Positions 55,931-64,000 of a DNA stretch of 64,000 nucleotides are shown here, piece after piece. The notes under the pieces are model-generated. The model made no database searches. It had not been told where the DNA came from and worked only from the letters and a program-made list of their open reading frames with translations. The stretch is from Salinicola endophyticus. GTDB taxonomy: Bacteria; Pseudomonadota; Gammaproteobacteria; Pseudomonadales; Halomonadaceae. The position numbers and the translations under genes were made by a program. The DNA lies in NCBI RefSeq assembly GCF_003206575.1, contig NZ_PZJO01000002.1, positions 838,170-902,169 of the forward strand. The letters are read 5' to 3'. The stretch's first letter is position 1, and every line of letters starts with the position of its first letter.

Positions 55931-57580
55931 TCACGCCTGCTGCTGGCCGCGCCAGATCGCCTCGATCAGGCCGCGGCTGGAGTCGTCGAGGGTCTCGAGC
56001 CCGCTCTGGGTGGCGATGATCTCCTCGGTCTCGGTGGCGATCTTCTTGCCCAGCTCCACGCCCCACTGGTCGAAGGAGTCGATGTTCCAGATCACCCCCT
56101 GGACGAACACCTTGTGCTCGTAGAGCGCGATCAGCGCCCCCAGCGTGGCCGGGTTGAGGCTGTCGAAGAGCATCGTGGTCGAGGGCTGGTTGCCGCGGTA
56201 GCGCTTGTAGCTCGGCGGCGTGCTCTCGGACTTGATCGCATCGTCACCCAGCATCAGCACCCGCGACTGGGCAAAGCAGTTGGCCAGCGCCAGGCGGTGC
56301 TGGGCCATCAGATCGTCACGGAAGCGCACGTCCTCGACGTCGTTGTAGCGGTTGATCGGCGCCAGGAAGTCGCACGCCACCGGCTGGGTGCCCTGGTGCA
56401 AGAGCTGATAGAAGGCGTGCTGGCCATTGGGTCCGATCTCGCCCCAGATCACCGGGCAGGTGGAGTAGTCGACCACGGCGTCGTCGTTGGTCACCGACTT
56501 GCCGTTGGACTCCATCTCCAGCTGCTGGAAATAGCCCGGCAGATGCTTGAGCCGGCCATCGTAGGGCAGCACGGCGTGCGAGCGGATATCGAGGAAATTG
56601 ACGTTCCAGATCCCGATCAGCGCCAGCTGCACCGGCAGGTTCTCGGCCAGCGGCGCGGTGCGGAAGTGCTCGTCCATGGCATGGGCGCCGGCGAGCAGAC
56701 GCCGGAAGTTGTCCATGCCGACACGAATGGCGATCGGCAGGCCGATGGCACTCCACAGCGAGTAGCGCCCGCCGACCCAGTCCCAGAACAGAAGCTGGTT
56801 GGCCGGATCGATGCCCCACTCGCTCATCTTATCCGGCTTGGTCGAGACGCCGACGAAGTGGAAGCGCTTGATCAGCTTCTCGTCGCCACCCAGGCGCGAG
56901 GCGATCCAGTCCAGCGCGGTGGAAGCGTTGGAGAGCGTATCGATGGTGCCGAAGGACTTCGACGACAGGATGAACAGCGTGGTCTCGGGGTTGAGCCAGC
57001 CGAGGAAGTCCGCCAGCTGCGAGCCGTCCATGGTGGAGGCGAAGTGGGTCGCCACCTCGTGTGCGTGATCCGGCTCGAAGTCGGCCAGCGCCGAGGTCAC
57101 CATCAAGGGGCCGAGGTCGGAGCCGCCGACGCCGAGGTTGACCACGTCGGTGATCGGCTTGCCGGTGGCACCGCGCCACTGCCCCTGCAGCAGCTTGCCG
57201 ACCAGGGTCTCCATCTTGTCGAGGGTCGCGTGCACCTCGCCGACGACATCGACGCCCTCGACCTCCAGCTTGGCCTCCCGCGGCAGCCGCAGCGCGCTGT
57301 GCAGCGCCGGGCGATCCTCGGTCTGGTTGACCCGCTCACCGCGGAGCAGGCGCTGGATGGCCTCGGGGACCCGCGCCTCTTCCGCCAGCGCGATCAGCTG
57401 ATCGCGCACCTCCGGCGTCCAGCGCTGCTTGGACAGATCGAGGTGAATACCCGCCGCCTCGAGGGCAAAGGTCTCGAAACGCGACGGCTGCTGGAACAGG
57501 GTCTTGAGGTGGACATCGCGCATGCCACCCTCGAGCTGCTGCTCGAGCGCCTGCCATGCCTGGGTCTCACGGATCGACAT
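55931..57580 (-). CDS. pgi: glucose-6-phosphate isomerase
   Basis: This 549-residue cytosolic enzyme interconverts glucose-6-P and fructose-6-P. Recognisable parts are AWQALEQQLEGGMRDVHLKTLFQQ, VVNLGVGGSDLGPLMVTSAL (glycine-rich loop), LFILSSKSFGTIDTLSNA, FWDWVGGRYSLWSAIGLPIAI, VIWGEIGPNGQHAFYQLLHQGTQPVACDFLAP (catalytic Glu region) and the C-terminal KVFVQGVIWNIDSFDQWGVELGKKIA. ATG 57580 has AAGGAGA upstream. The frame is open to 57682 but without family sequence. It is divergent from cmoA. Confidence 0.98.
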   Translation of the reverse strand: MSIRETQAWQALEQQLEGGMRDVHLKTLFQQPSRFETFALEAAGIHLDLSKQRWTPEVRDQLIALAEEARVPEAIQRLLRGERVNQTEDRPALHSALRLPREAKLEVEGVDVVGEVHATLDKMETLVGKLLQGQWRGATGKPITDVVNLGVGGSDLGPLMVTSALADFEPDHAHEVATHFASTMDGSQLADFLGWLNPETTLFILSSKSFGTIDTLSNASTALDWIASRLGGDEKLIKRFHFVGVSTKPDKMSEWGIDPANQLLFWDWVGGRYSLWSAIGLPIAIRVGMDNFRRLLAGAHAMDEHFRTAPLAENLPVQLALIGIWNVNFLDIRSHAVLPYDGRLKHLPGYFQQLEMESNGKSVTNDDAVVDYSTCPVIWGEIGPNGQHAFYQLLHQGTQPVACDFLAPINRYNDVEDVRFRDDLMAQHRLALANCFAQSRVLMLGDDAIKSESTPPSYKRYRGNQPSTTMLFDSLNPATLGALIALYEHKVFVQGVIWNIDSFDQWGVELGKKIATETEEIIATQSGLETLDDSSRGLIEAIWRGQQQA

Positions 57581-57808
57581 CGATTGACTCTCCTTGTATC
57601 GGGGAACTGGCGGCGAACGAGCGGCGTCGGGGCACGCTGGCGCGAAGGAAGCCGGCGTGGCCACCCGGTGCATCCCGGTCACGTGCAGCCCGGGCGCGCA
57701 AAACGTACACTACGCCTGGCGTGAGCCGTGCCCCGTCGCTCGCTTCACGCGATCCCGATGAAAATGATCTTCCACGATGAAACGGATCTTCCACGTAGTC
57801 TTCCGACA

Positions 57809-58606
57809 ATGACTGACGCATCTTACCGTGACGCCATCTTTTCGACACCCCTCGATCGCGTGGCCAGTTTTTCGTTCGACGAGCAGGTCGTGGCGTGTTT
57901 TCCCGACATGGTGCGCCGCTCGATTCCCGGCTACGGCCAGATCCTGGGCATGCTCGGCCTGCTCGCCGAGCGTCACCTGCGCCACGGCGCCCACGTCTAC
58001 GATCTCGGCTGCTCGCTGGGCGCGGTAGGGCTGTCGCTGGCCGGGCGCCTGGCACCGGAGGCGTTCGCGCTGACCGGGGTCGACCTGTCACCGGCGATGC
58101 TCGCCCGCGCCCGTGCCACCGCCGAGACCGAGGCCCCACGCCATCAGCTGGCATTCGTCGAGGGCGACATTCGTGAGCTCGACTATCGGGCCAGCGGCAT
58201 GATCGTGCTCAACTTCACCCTGCAGTTCCTGCCGCCGGCGGATCGCGACGCGGTGATCGCGCGGCTCTTCGAGGCGCTCGAACCCGGCGGCATCCTGGTG
58301 TTGTCGGAGAAGATCGTCGCCCCCGACGAGCAGGAGAACGCCTGGCTGGTGGAGCGCTACCACGACTTCAAGCGCGCCAACGGTTACAGCGACATGGAGA
58401 TCAGCCAGAAGCGTACCGCGCTGGAGAACGTGCTGATGCCCGATACCCTGGCGCAGCACCAGGCGCGTTTGCAAGCGGTCGGCTTCGCCCGCGTGACGAC
58501 CTGGTTCCAGTATCTCAACTTCGCCTCGATGGTCGCCTTCAAGGAGCGCGCGGGCGGCGCCAGCACAGAGACCGCCGACACCAGCGCAGGTGGCGACCCC
58601 GCATGA
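57809..58606 (+). CDS. cmoA: CmoA, carboxy-SAM synthase
   Basis: This 265-residue enzyme makes carboxy-S-adenosylmethionine from SAM and prephenate, the donor used by CmoB. The Rossmann methyltransferase fold shows HVYDLGCSLGAVGLSLAGRL (motif I), LTGVDLSPAMLARAR, EGDIRELDY and MIVLNFTLQFLPP, with the family N-terminus YRDAIFSTPLDRVASFSFDEQVVACFPDMVRRSIPGYGQI. I chose ATG 57809 by similarity to E. coli CmoA, although no clear SD precedes it. It overlaps cmoB (ATGA). Confidence 0.95.
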   Translation: MTDASYRDAIFSTPLDRVASFSFDEQVVACFPDMVRRSIPGYGQILGMLGLLAERHLRHGAHVYDLGCSLGAVGLSLAGRLAPEAFALTGVDLSPAMLARARATAETEAPRHQLAFVEGDIRELDYRASGMIVLNFTLQFLPPADRDAVIARLFEALEPGGILVLSEKIVAPDEQENAWLVERYHDFKRANGYSDMEISQKRTALENVLMPDTLAQHQARLQAVGFARVTTWFQYLNFASMVAFKERAGGASTETADTSAGGDPA

Positions 58607-59643
58607 GCCAGCCCTCCGCTCTGCCCGCAGACAGCCGCGACGCCGCCACCACCCTGGCCGAGGCCGAGCGCCGCCTCTACCTGGCCTTTCTCGACCAGGG
58701 GCTGACCCGCTGGCTGGCCGCCCTGCCCGAGCAGCTCGCCCGCGGGCTCGACCGCCAGCGCCACGGCGATCTGCCGGCGTGGGAGAAGGCGGTGGCCAAG
58801 CTGCCGCCACTGCCCGCCGCGCGTCGGGTCGATCTCGATGCCGATCAGGTCAGCGTCGAGGTCGACCTCGGCGACGCCAATCGCCGCCGCTGCGACAACC
58901 TGCTGCGCATTCTGATGCCGTGGCGCAAGGGGCCCTACCGGCTCGGCGACATCACCATCGACACCGAGTGGCGCTCGGACTGGAAGTGGCAGCGCGTGGC
59001 GCCGCACCTCTCGCCGCTGGCCGGGCGCCGGGTGCTCGACGTGGGCGGCGGCAACGGCTACCACGCCTGGCGCATGGCCGGCGCCGGGGCCGCCTTCGTG
59101 CTGGTGATCGACCCCTCGCCGCGCTTCTACTACCAGTTCCAGGCAGTGCGTCACTTCGTCGGCGACGCCGACGGCCACCGCACTCACTTCCTGCCGGTGG
59201 GCATCGAGGACGTACCGCCGCGCCTCGCCGCCTTCGACACGGTGTTCTCGATGGGCGTGCTCTATCACCGCGCCTCGCCGCTGGAGCATCTCCTGCAGCT
59301 CAAGGACGCCCTCGCCCCCGGCGGCGAGCTGGTGCTGGAGACCCTGGTGGTCGAGGGCGACGAACAGACCGTGTTCATGCCCGGCGAGCGCTACGCCAGC
59401 ATGCCCAACGTCTACTTCCTGCCATCGTCGCGGGCGCTGGCACACTGGCTCGGACGCTGCGGCTTCGAGGCGATCCGCTGCGTCGACGAGACCGTCACCC
59501 GTCTCGACGAGCAGCGCGCCACCGAGTGGATGACCTTCCATTCGCTGGCCGATTTTCTCGATCCGCAGGACCGCAGCCGGACGATCGAAGGTTACCCCGC
59601 GCCGCGCAGGGCAACGCTGATCGCACGCAAGCCGCAACGCTGA
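58603..59643 (+). CDS. cmoB: CmoB, tRNA U34 carboxymethyltransferase
   Basis: This 346-residue enzyme transfers the carboxymethyl group from carboxy-SAM to 5-hydroxyuridine 34 to give cmo5U. The N-terminal helical region has AEAERRLYLAFLDQGLTRWLAAL and GDITIDTEWRSDWKWQRVAPHL, then the methyltransferase domain: RRVLDVGGGNGYHAWRMAGAGAAFVLVIDPSPRFYYQFQAVR, MGVLYHRASPLEHLLQLKDALAPGGELVLETLVVEG. The tail WMTFHSLADFLDPQDRSRTIEGYPAPRRA is diagnostic. Start ATG 58603 is coupled to cmoA. It is convergent with ilvD. Confidence 0.97.
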   Translation: MSQPSALPADSRDAATTLAEAERRLYLAFLDQGLTRWLAALPEQLARGLDRQRHGDLPAWEKAVAKLPPLPAARRVDLDADQVSVEVDLGDANRRRCDNLLRILMPWRKGPYRLGDITIDTEWRSDWKWQRVAPHLSPLAGRRVLDVGGGNGYHAWRMAGAGAAFVLVIDPSPRFYYQFQAVRHFVGDADGHRTHFLPVGIEDVPPRLAAFDTVFSMGVLYHRASPLEHLLQLKDALAPGGELVLETLVVEGDEQTVFMPGERYASMPNVYFLPSSRALAHWLGRCGFEAIRCVDETVTRLDEQRATEWMTFHSLADFLDPQDRSRTIEGYPAPRRATLIARKPQR

Positions 59644-59711
59644 CCCTAGGGCCTCGTATAGATACCGGGGGGCACCCAGCCCGCGCGAAGCCCACCACAG
59701 AAGCGCTCCTC

Positions 59712-59745
59712 AAAAGAGAACGCCCGCGGGTCAGCGGGCGTTCTC
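59712..59745 (-). terminator. ilvD terminator
   Basis: A 12-bp perfect stem GAGAACGCCCGC / GCGGGCGTTCTC with a 6-base loop; on the minus strand it is followed by TTTT. It may also serve the convergent cmoB. Confidence 0.8.
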
Positions 59746-59800
59746 GGTCATGGCGGCCAGGTGCATTCAGTCAGTCTGGACAGCCATTGGGATCTACCGC

Positions 59801-61651
59801 CTAGCGCTCTTCGAGCTTGTCCAGGTCGCGCACCGCGCCGCGGTCCGCCGAGGTCGCCAGCATGGCGTAGGCCTTGAGCGCCGCGGAGACCTTGCGCTCG
59901 CGCTGGATCGTTGGCTTCCACGCCTGGGCACCGCGATCCTCCATGGCCTGGCGGCGATGCGCCAGCTGCTCGGTGGAGAGCAGCACCTCGATGGTGCGGT
60001 TGGGGATGTCGATACGGATGGTGTCGCCGCTCTCGACCAGACCGATCGCGCCACCGGCAGCAGCCTCCGGCGAGACATGGCCGATCGAGAGCCCCGAGGT
60101 GCCGCCGGAGAAGCGGCCATCGGTCATCAGCGCGCACGCCTTGCCGAGCCCTTTCGACTTCAGGTAGGAGGTCGGGTAGAGCATCTCCTGCATGCCCGGG
60201 CCACCCTTCGGCCCCTCGTAGGTGATCACCACCACTTCACCCGCCTTCACCTGACCGGCGAGAATGCGCTCGACCGCCTGATCCTGGGACTCGACAACAT
60301 GGGCCGGCCCCTCGAACACCAGGATGGCATCGTCGACGCCGGCCGTCTTCACCACGCAGCCGTTCTCGGCGATGTTGCCGTAGAGCACGGCCAGGCCGCC
60401 CTCGCGCGAGAAGGCGTGCTCCAGGCTGCGGATACAGCCCTCGGCGCGGTCGCCGTCCAGCGACGGCCAGCGCGCCGCCTGAGAGAAGGCCTGCTGAGTC
60501 GGCACGCCGCCGGGGCCGGCCTTGTAGAATTCGACCACTTCCGGGGTCGGGTTGCGCATGATGTCCCACTCGTCGAGCGCGACGGCCAGCGAGTCGCCAT
60601 AGACGGTGGGCACCGACGTATCCAGCACCCCGGCGCGATCCAGCTCACCCAGAATCCCCATGATCCCGCCGGCGCGGTGGCAATCCTCGACATGGTACTT
60701 CTGGGTGTTGGGCGCCAGCTTGCACAGCTGCGGCACCTCCCGCGACAAGCGGTCGATGTCGGCCATGGTGAAGTCGACCTCCGCCTCCTGCGCCGCGGCC
60801 AGCAGGTGCAGGATGGTGTTGGTCGAACCGCCCATCGCGATGTCCAGCGTCATCGCATTGCGGAAGGCGCGCTTGGAGCCGATGGCGCGCGGCAGCAGGT
60901 GCGCCTCGTCACCCTCGTAGTAGCGCTTGGCCAGCGAGACGATGCGCTCGCCCGCGGTCTCGAACAGCCGGCGGCGGTCGGCGTGGGTCGCCAACATGGT
61001 GCCGTTGCCGGGCAGCGCCAGGCCCAGCGCCTCGGTCAGGCAGTTCATCGAGTTGGCGGTGAACATCCCCGAGCAGCTGCCGCAGGTCGGGCAGGCGCTG
61101 CGCTCGATCTCGGCGATCTCGTCGTCGCTGTACTTGTCGTCGGCGGCGGAGATCATGGCGTCGATCAGGTCGAGGCCATGGTCCAGCAGCTTGGTCTTGC
61201 CGGCCTCCATCGGCCCGCCGGAGACGAAGATGGTGGGCACGTTGAGGCGCATGGCCGCCATCAGCATGCCGGGGGTGATCTTGTCGCAGTTGGAGATACA
61301 CACCAGCGCATCGGCGCAGTGGGCATTGACCATGTACTCGACGCTGTCGGCGATGATGTCGCGGCTCGGCAGCGAATAGAGCATGCCGTCGTGGCCCATG
61401 GCGATCCCGTCGTCGACCGCGATGGTATTGAACTCCTTGGCCACCCCGCCGGCCTTTTCGATTTCACGCGCCACCAGCTGGCCCATGTCCTTCAGGTGCA
61501 CATGGCCGGGAACGAACTGGGTAAAGGAGTTGGCGACGGCGATGATCGGCTTATGGAAGTCGTCGTCCTTCATCCCGGTGGCGCGCCACAGGGCGCGGGC
61601 GCCGGCCATGTTGCGGCCCTGGGTAGTGGTACGTGAGCGATACTCGGGCAT
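59801..61651 (-). CDS. ilvD: IlvD, dihydroxy-acid dehydratase
   Basis: This 616-residue Fe-S enzyme catalyses the third step of valine/isoleucine synthesis. Features are [72 protein letters not shown] (Cys ligand), [20 protein letters not shown] (Cys ligand), [31 protein letters not shown] and [21 protein letters not shown] near the C-terminus. It matches the long, E. coli-like class. ATG 61651 has GAGGA nearby. It is downstream of the palindromic repeat B and would rely on the SUF system for its cluster. Confidence 0.98.
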   Translation of the reverse strand: MPEYRSRTTTQGRNMAGARALWRATGMKDDDFHKPIIAVANSFTQFVPGHVHLKDMGQLVAREIEKAGGVAKEFNTIAVDDGIAMGHDGMLYSLPSRDIIADSVEYMVNAHCADALVCISNCDKITPGMLMAAMRLNVPTIFVSGGPMEAGKTKLLDHGLDLIDAMISAADDKYSDDEIAEIERSACPTCGSCSGMFTANSMNCLTEALGLALPGNGTMLATHADRRRLFETAGERIVSLAKRYYEGDEAHLLPRAIGSKRAFRNAMTLDIAMGGSTNTILHLLAAAQEAEVDFTMADIDRLSREVPQLCKLAPNTQKYHVEDCHRAGGIMGILGELDRAGVLDTSVPTVYGDSLAVALDEWDIMRNPTPEVVEFYKAGPGGVPTQQAFSQAARWPSLDGDRAEGCIRSLEHAFSREGGLAVLYGNIAENGCVVKTAGVDDAILVFEGPAHVVESQDQAVERILAGQVKAGEVVVITYEGPKGGPGMQEMLYPTSYLKSKGLGKACALMTDGRFSGGTSGLSIGHVSPEAAAGGAIGLVESGDTIRIDIPNRTIEVLLSTEQLAHRRQAMEDRGAQAWKPTIQRERKVSAALKAYAMLATSADRGAVRDLDKLEER

Positions 61652-61713
61652 GCTGTCCTCATCTGTCTGGGTCGGGGCCGGCCTGGCCAGGCCCGGGTCG
61701 TGTCAGGGTCTCA

Positions 61714-61856
61714 GAGGGTGTTTACAAATTCGGCGAGCGAAGGCAAGACAAGGCAAAATCGGTCGAAAAAGCGGAGTTTACACGGGGTAAATGAGCATTT
61801 TGAGGCCGATTTTAACGCCGTATTGCCGAGCGCAGGCATTTTGTAAACACCCTCTC
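61714..61856. repeat. palindromic repeat element, copy B
   Basis: A 143-bp element with a perfect 16-bp terminal inverted repeat AGAGGGTGTTTACAAA (61714-61729 and 61841-61856). Internal parts match copy A near 29.3 kb on the opposite strand, including 27 identical bases (61811-61837). It lies in the 270-bp gap between cysE and ilvD, both leftward, 63 bases upstream of ilvD. It may be a mobile MITE-like element and could form a strong RNA hairpin. Confidence 0.82.
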
Positions 61857-61921
61857 AGCGGCGGGCGTCGAGCACCCGCGCAGGACGACGCGGCGGCAGG
61901 GGTGCGCGTCGAAAGGTGTCG

Positions 61922-62833
61922 TTAAGGACACGGACCACTCTGGATGTTTGCCTGAGTGATGTTACTGCCGGGTTCCACGCTGCAGGTGAGCCAGACGTTG
62001 CCCCCGATGACCGATCCGCGGCCGACGGTGATACGGCCGAGAATCGTGGCGCCGGCATAGATCACCACGTCGTCTTCGACGATCGGGTGGCGCGGCAACC
62101 CCTTCTCCAGATGCCCCTTCTCGTCGGCCGGGAAGCGCTTGGCGCCGAGGGTCACCATCTGATAGAGGCGCACGCGGTCGCCGATGATCGCGGTCTCGCC
62201 GATCACCACGCCGGTGCCGTGATCGATGAAGAAGCCTTCACCGATCTGCGCGCCGGGGTGAATGTCGATCCCGGTGTCGGAGTGCGCCAGCTCGGCGATG
62301 ATACGGGCCACCAGGCCGGCGCCGGCGCGATAGAAGTAGTGCGCGATCCGGTGGTAGATCACCGCATGGACACCGGGATAGCAGAGCAGTACCTCGTCGA
62401 CGCTGCGCGCGGCGGGGTCGCCGTAGTAGGCCGCCATGACGTCGCCATCGAGGCGTCGACGCAGCCCCGGCAGGCTGTCGGCGAAGCCCTGCACGATCTG
62501 ATTGGCGCGCTCGCTGGGGTCGCTGTCGCGATCACCGTCCAGACGTGCCATGTAGCGCAGTTCCAGGAGCACCTCTTCTTGCAGCGCGTTGAGCGCCCGG
62601 TCGAGGGTATGGCCGACGTAGAAGTCCTCGCTCTCCTTGCGCAGGTCCGAAGGCCCCAGACGCATCGGGAAGACCGCGCCACTGAGGACGTCGAGGGTAT
62701 CGCGCAGGCGATGACGCGACGGCAGCTCCCGACAGCCGCGCTCTTTCTCACGACCGTTCTGGGCGCGCCACTGTTCGCGGGTCGCGCGAAGCTGAGTGAC
62801 GATGCCATCGAGCTGCCAGTTGACGTGTTGCAT
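61922..62833 (-). CDS. cysE: serine O-acetyltransferase (EpsC/CysE type)
   Basis: This 303-residue enzyme makes O-acetylserine for cysteine synthesis. It is the longer, EpsC-like form with an N-terminal helical region of about 170 residues ([47 protein letters not shown]) and a C-terminal left-handed beta-helix of hexapeptide repeats ([84 protein letters not shown] with the catalytic His residues). ATG 62833. It is next to cysN in the same direction, fitting a sulfur-assimilation locus, but a cysN terminator separates them. Confidence 0.93.
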   Translation of the reverse strand: [303 protein letters not shown]

Positions 62834-62954
62834 GAGCGTGTCCTTTGAATCTGCGCACGGGCCGGAGCGATATCATACGACTCGACGCCGCGTTGACCAA
62901 CCACGGCGAGGGTCGCGCGCCCCTGGGTGACGGCCTCGCCCACCCACGGGACGC

Positions 62955-62983
62955 AAAAAGGCGGCCCCGCTGCCGGGGCCGCC
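62955..62983 (-). terminator. cysN terminator
   Basis: Minus-strand hairpin GGCGGCCCC-GGCAGC-GGGGCCGCC followed by TTTTT, 32 bases beyond the cysN stop. Confidence 0.9.
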
Positions 62984-63015
62984 ATCGTGAAAGAGAAGCG
63001 TCGCGCGAGCGCGTC

Positions 63016-64000
63016 TCAGCGCTTGAAAAGCTCCCGCACGTCCTTCGCTTCCCAGTGCGGGAAGTGCTTGCGGATCAGGGCGTTGAACTCGACCTCGAAG
63101 GCCTGCCAGTCGACCTCGCCACTCGCCTCGCGACCCGCCGCCGCGCCGCGGATCAGACCCGCGCCCACGGTGACGTTGCTCAGACGATCGATCACCACGA
63201 AGCTGCCGGTCCCCGGGCTGCGCCGGTAGTCGTCCAGCGGCACGCTCGCGGTCAGCTCCACCCGGCAGCGCCCGATGGCGTTCAGCGCAAGCGCCGCCGC
63301 CGGCATCTGCGCCAGGCTGTTGACGTCGATCTGGTAGTCGATCTCGACCACCCGTCCCGCTACCTCCTGGGTGCCCAGCTTGAAGTCGTAGAGCCGGCCG
63401 GGTTCGAGGGCGTTCTCGTGCATCCACACGATGTCCGCTTCCAGCGCGCTGGCCTGGGTCACCTCGGCATCCGCCGCCACCAGCCAGTCTCCGCGGGAAA
63501 GATCGATTTCGTCGGTCAGGGTCACCGTCACCGCCTGCCCCGGATACGCCTCTTCGAGGTCGCCGTCGAAGGTGACGATGCGTGCCACCTGCGAGCGCTT
63601 GCCCGAGGGCAGCGCCTTGACCGCCTGGCCGGGGCGCAGGATGCCGGCTTCGAGCGTGCCGCAGTAGCCGCGGAAGTCGAGGTGCGGGCGGTTGACGTAC
63701 TGCACCGGCAAGCGCAGATCGGAGAGGTTGGCGTCGTGGGCGATCTCGACCGTCTCCAGCAGCTCGAGCAGCGGCGGGCCGGCGTACCAATCCATCTGCT
63801 CGCTGGGGTTGACGACGTTGTCGCCCTCCAGCGCCGAGAGCGGCACGAAACGGATGTCCGGGGCGTCGAGGTTTTCGGCGAAGGCGCGATACTCGGCGAC
63901 GATCTCGTTGAAGCGCTCTTCGGAGTAGTCGACCAGATCCATCTTGTTGACCGCGATCACCAGGTGCTGGATACCCAGCAGATCAGCGATGAAGCTGTGC
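63016..64000 (-). CDS. cysN: CysN, sulfate adenylyltransferase subunit 1, C-terminal part
   Basis: The gene runs off the right edge of the window (its start and the P-loop lie beyond 64000). The visible 328 codons contain the end of the GTPase domain, [27 protein letters not shown], with the NKMD motif. They also hold domain II ([43 protein letters not shown]) and domain III ending in [15 protein letters not shown]. CysN with CysD activates sulfate to APS. cysD is expected just upstream (beyond the window). The codons seen are intact, with no frameshift. A possible CysC fusion is excluded, because the reading frame ends here without an APS kinase domain. Confidence 0.96.
   Translation of the reverse strand, partial: HSFIADLLGIQHLVIAVNKMDLVDYSEERFNEIVAEYRAFAENLDAPDIRFVPLSALEGDNVVNPSEQMDWYAGPPLLELLETVEIAHDANLSDLRLPVQYVNRPHLDFRGYCGTLEAGILRPGQAVKALPSGKRSQVARIVTFDGDLEEAYPGQAVTVTLTDEIDLSRGDWLVAADAEVTQASALEADIVWMHENALEPGRLYDFKLGTQEVAGRVVEIDYQIDVNSLAQMPAAALALNAIGRCRVELTASVPLDDYRRSPGTGSFVVIDRLSNVTVGAGLIRGAAAGREASGEVDWQAFEVEFNALIRKHFPHWEAKDVRELFKR

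Overview
The window is a G+C-rich, densely packed chromosomal segment of a gammaproteobacterium, most likely a member of the Halomonadaceae (Halomonas/Salinicola/Kushneria type). This is an inference. It rests on three things: putA followed by putP; a SUF operon led by an Rrf2 regulator and ending in sufT; and the order nnr-tsaE-amiB-mutL-miaA-hfq-hflX-hflK-hflC-hisZ-purA, with queG, orn, rsgA, psd, epmA/epmB/efp nearby. I see no prophage, transposase, CRISPR array, rRNA or tRNA gene. Almost everything is core or housekeeping DNA, and no obviously new multi-gene system is present.

Layout. 1-3.4 kb: the 3' end of putA, a possible 40-codon ORF, putP (proline uptake) and an OmpW-like porin. 3.5-7.9 kb: yqcC, a DUF3549 gene, the rimB-rimK ribosome-modification pair, a four-helix-bundle protein whose Shine-Dalgarno sequence lies in a hairpin, and a SanA/DUF218 protein. 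8.0-14.2 kb: the SUF iron-sulfur operon (regulator-sufB-C-D-S-T), with an IscR-like operator overlapping its predicted promoter. 14.5-28.1 kb: a long leftward housekeeping block (nnr, tsaE, amiB, mutL, miaA, hfq, hflX, hflK, hflC, hisZ, purA) for tRNA modification, mismatch repair, wall hydrolysis, RNA chaperoning and membrane proteolysis. 28.2-34.8 kb: queG, orn, rsgA, an NCS2 purine permease, rhdA rhodanese and psd. 34.9-37.5 kb: a TetR regulator divergent from a FAD oxidoreductase-Nudix pair, with a clear palindromic operator between them. 37.8-41.9 kb: arfB and the EF-P module (epmA, an SDR, efp, epmB). 41.9-46.0 kb: a small membrane protein, a QseBC/PmrAB-like two-component system, a degenerate GT2-like protein with a PmrA-like box upstream, and a DUF3465 protein. 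46.1-49.3 kb: a protealysin-type protease with its emfourin-like inhibitor, and a PilZ/HD-GYP protein with altered metal-ligand residues. 49.4-59.6 kb: serB, parC, parE, yqiA, pgi and cmoA-cmoB. 59.8-64 kb: ilvD, a serine acetyltransferase and the 3' part of cysN.

How the parts connect. Several groups share a pathway: putA/putP (proline catabolism and uptake); SUF together with the many Fe-S enzymes here (QueG, EpmB, IlvD); rsgA/hflX/arfB/rimK/EF-P (ribosome function); serB/cysE/cysN (serine to cysteine, sulfate assimilation); parC/parE. Tight coupling (ATGA, GTGA or TTGA overlaps) marks sufC-D-S-T, hflK-hflC, SDR-epmA, regulator-kinase, protease-inhibitor and cmoA-cmoB.

The best items for a second look are a pair of related ~140-bp palindromic repeats 32 kb apart, the SD-sequestering hairpin, the PmrA-like box before the odd GT2-like gene, the altered HD-GYP domain, the protealysin-inhibitor pair, and the SDR next to the EF-P modification genes.
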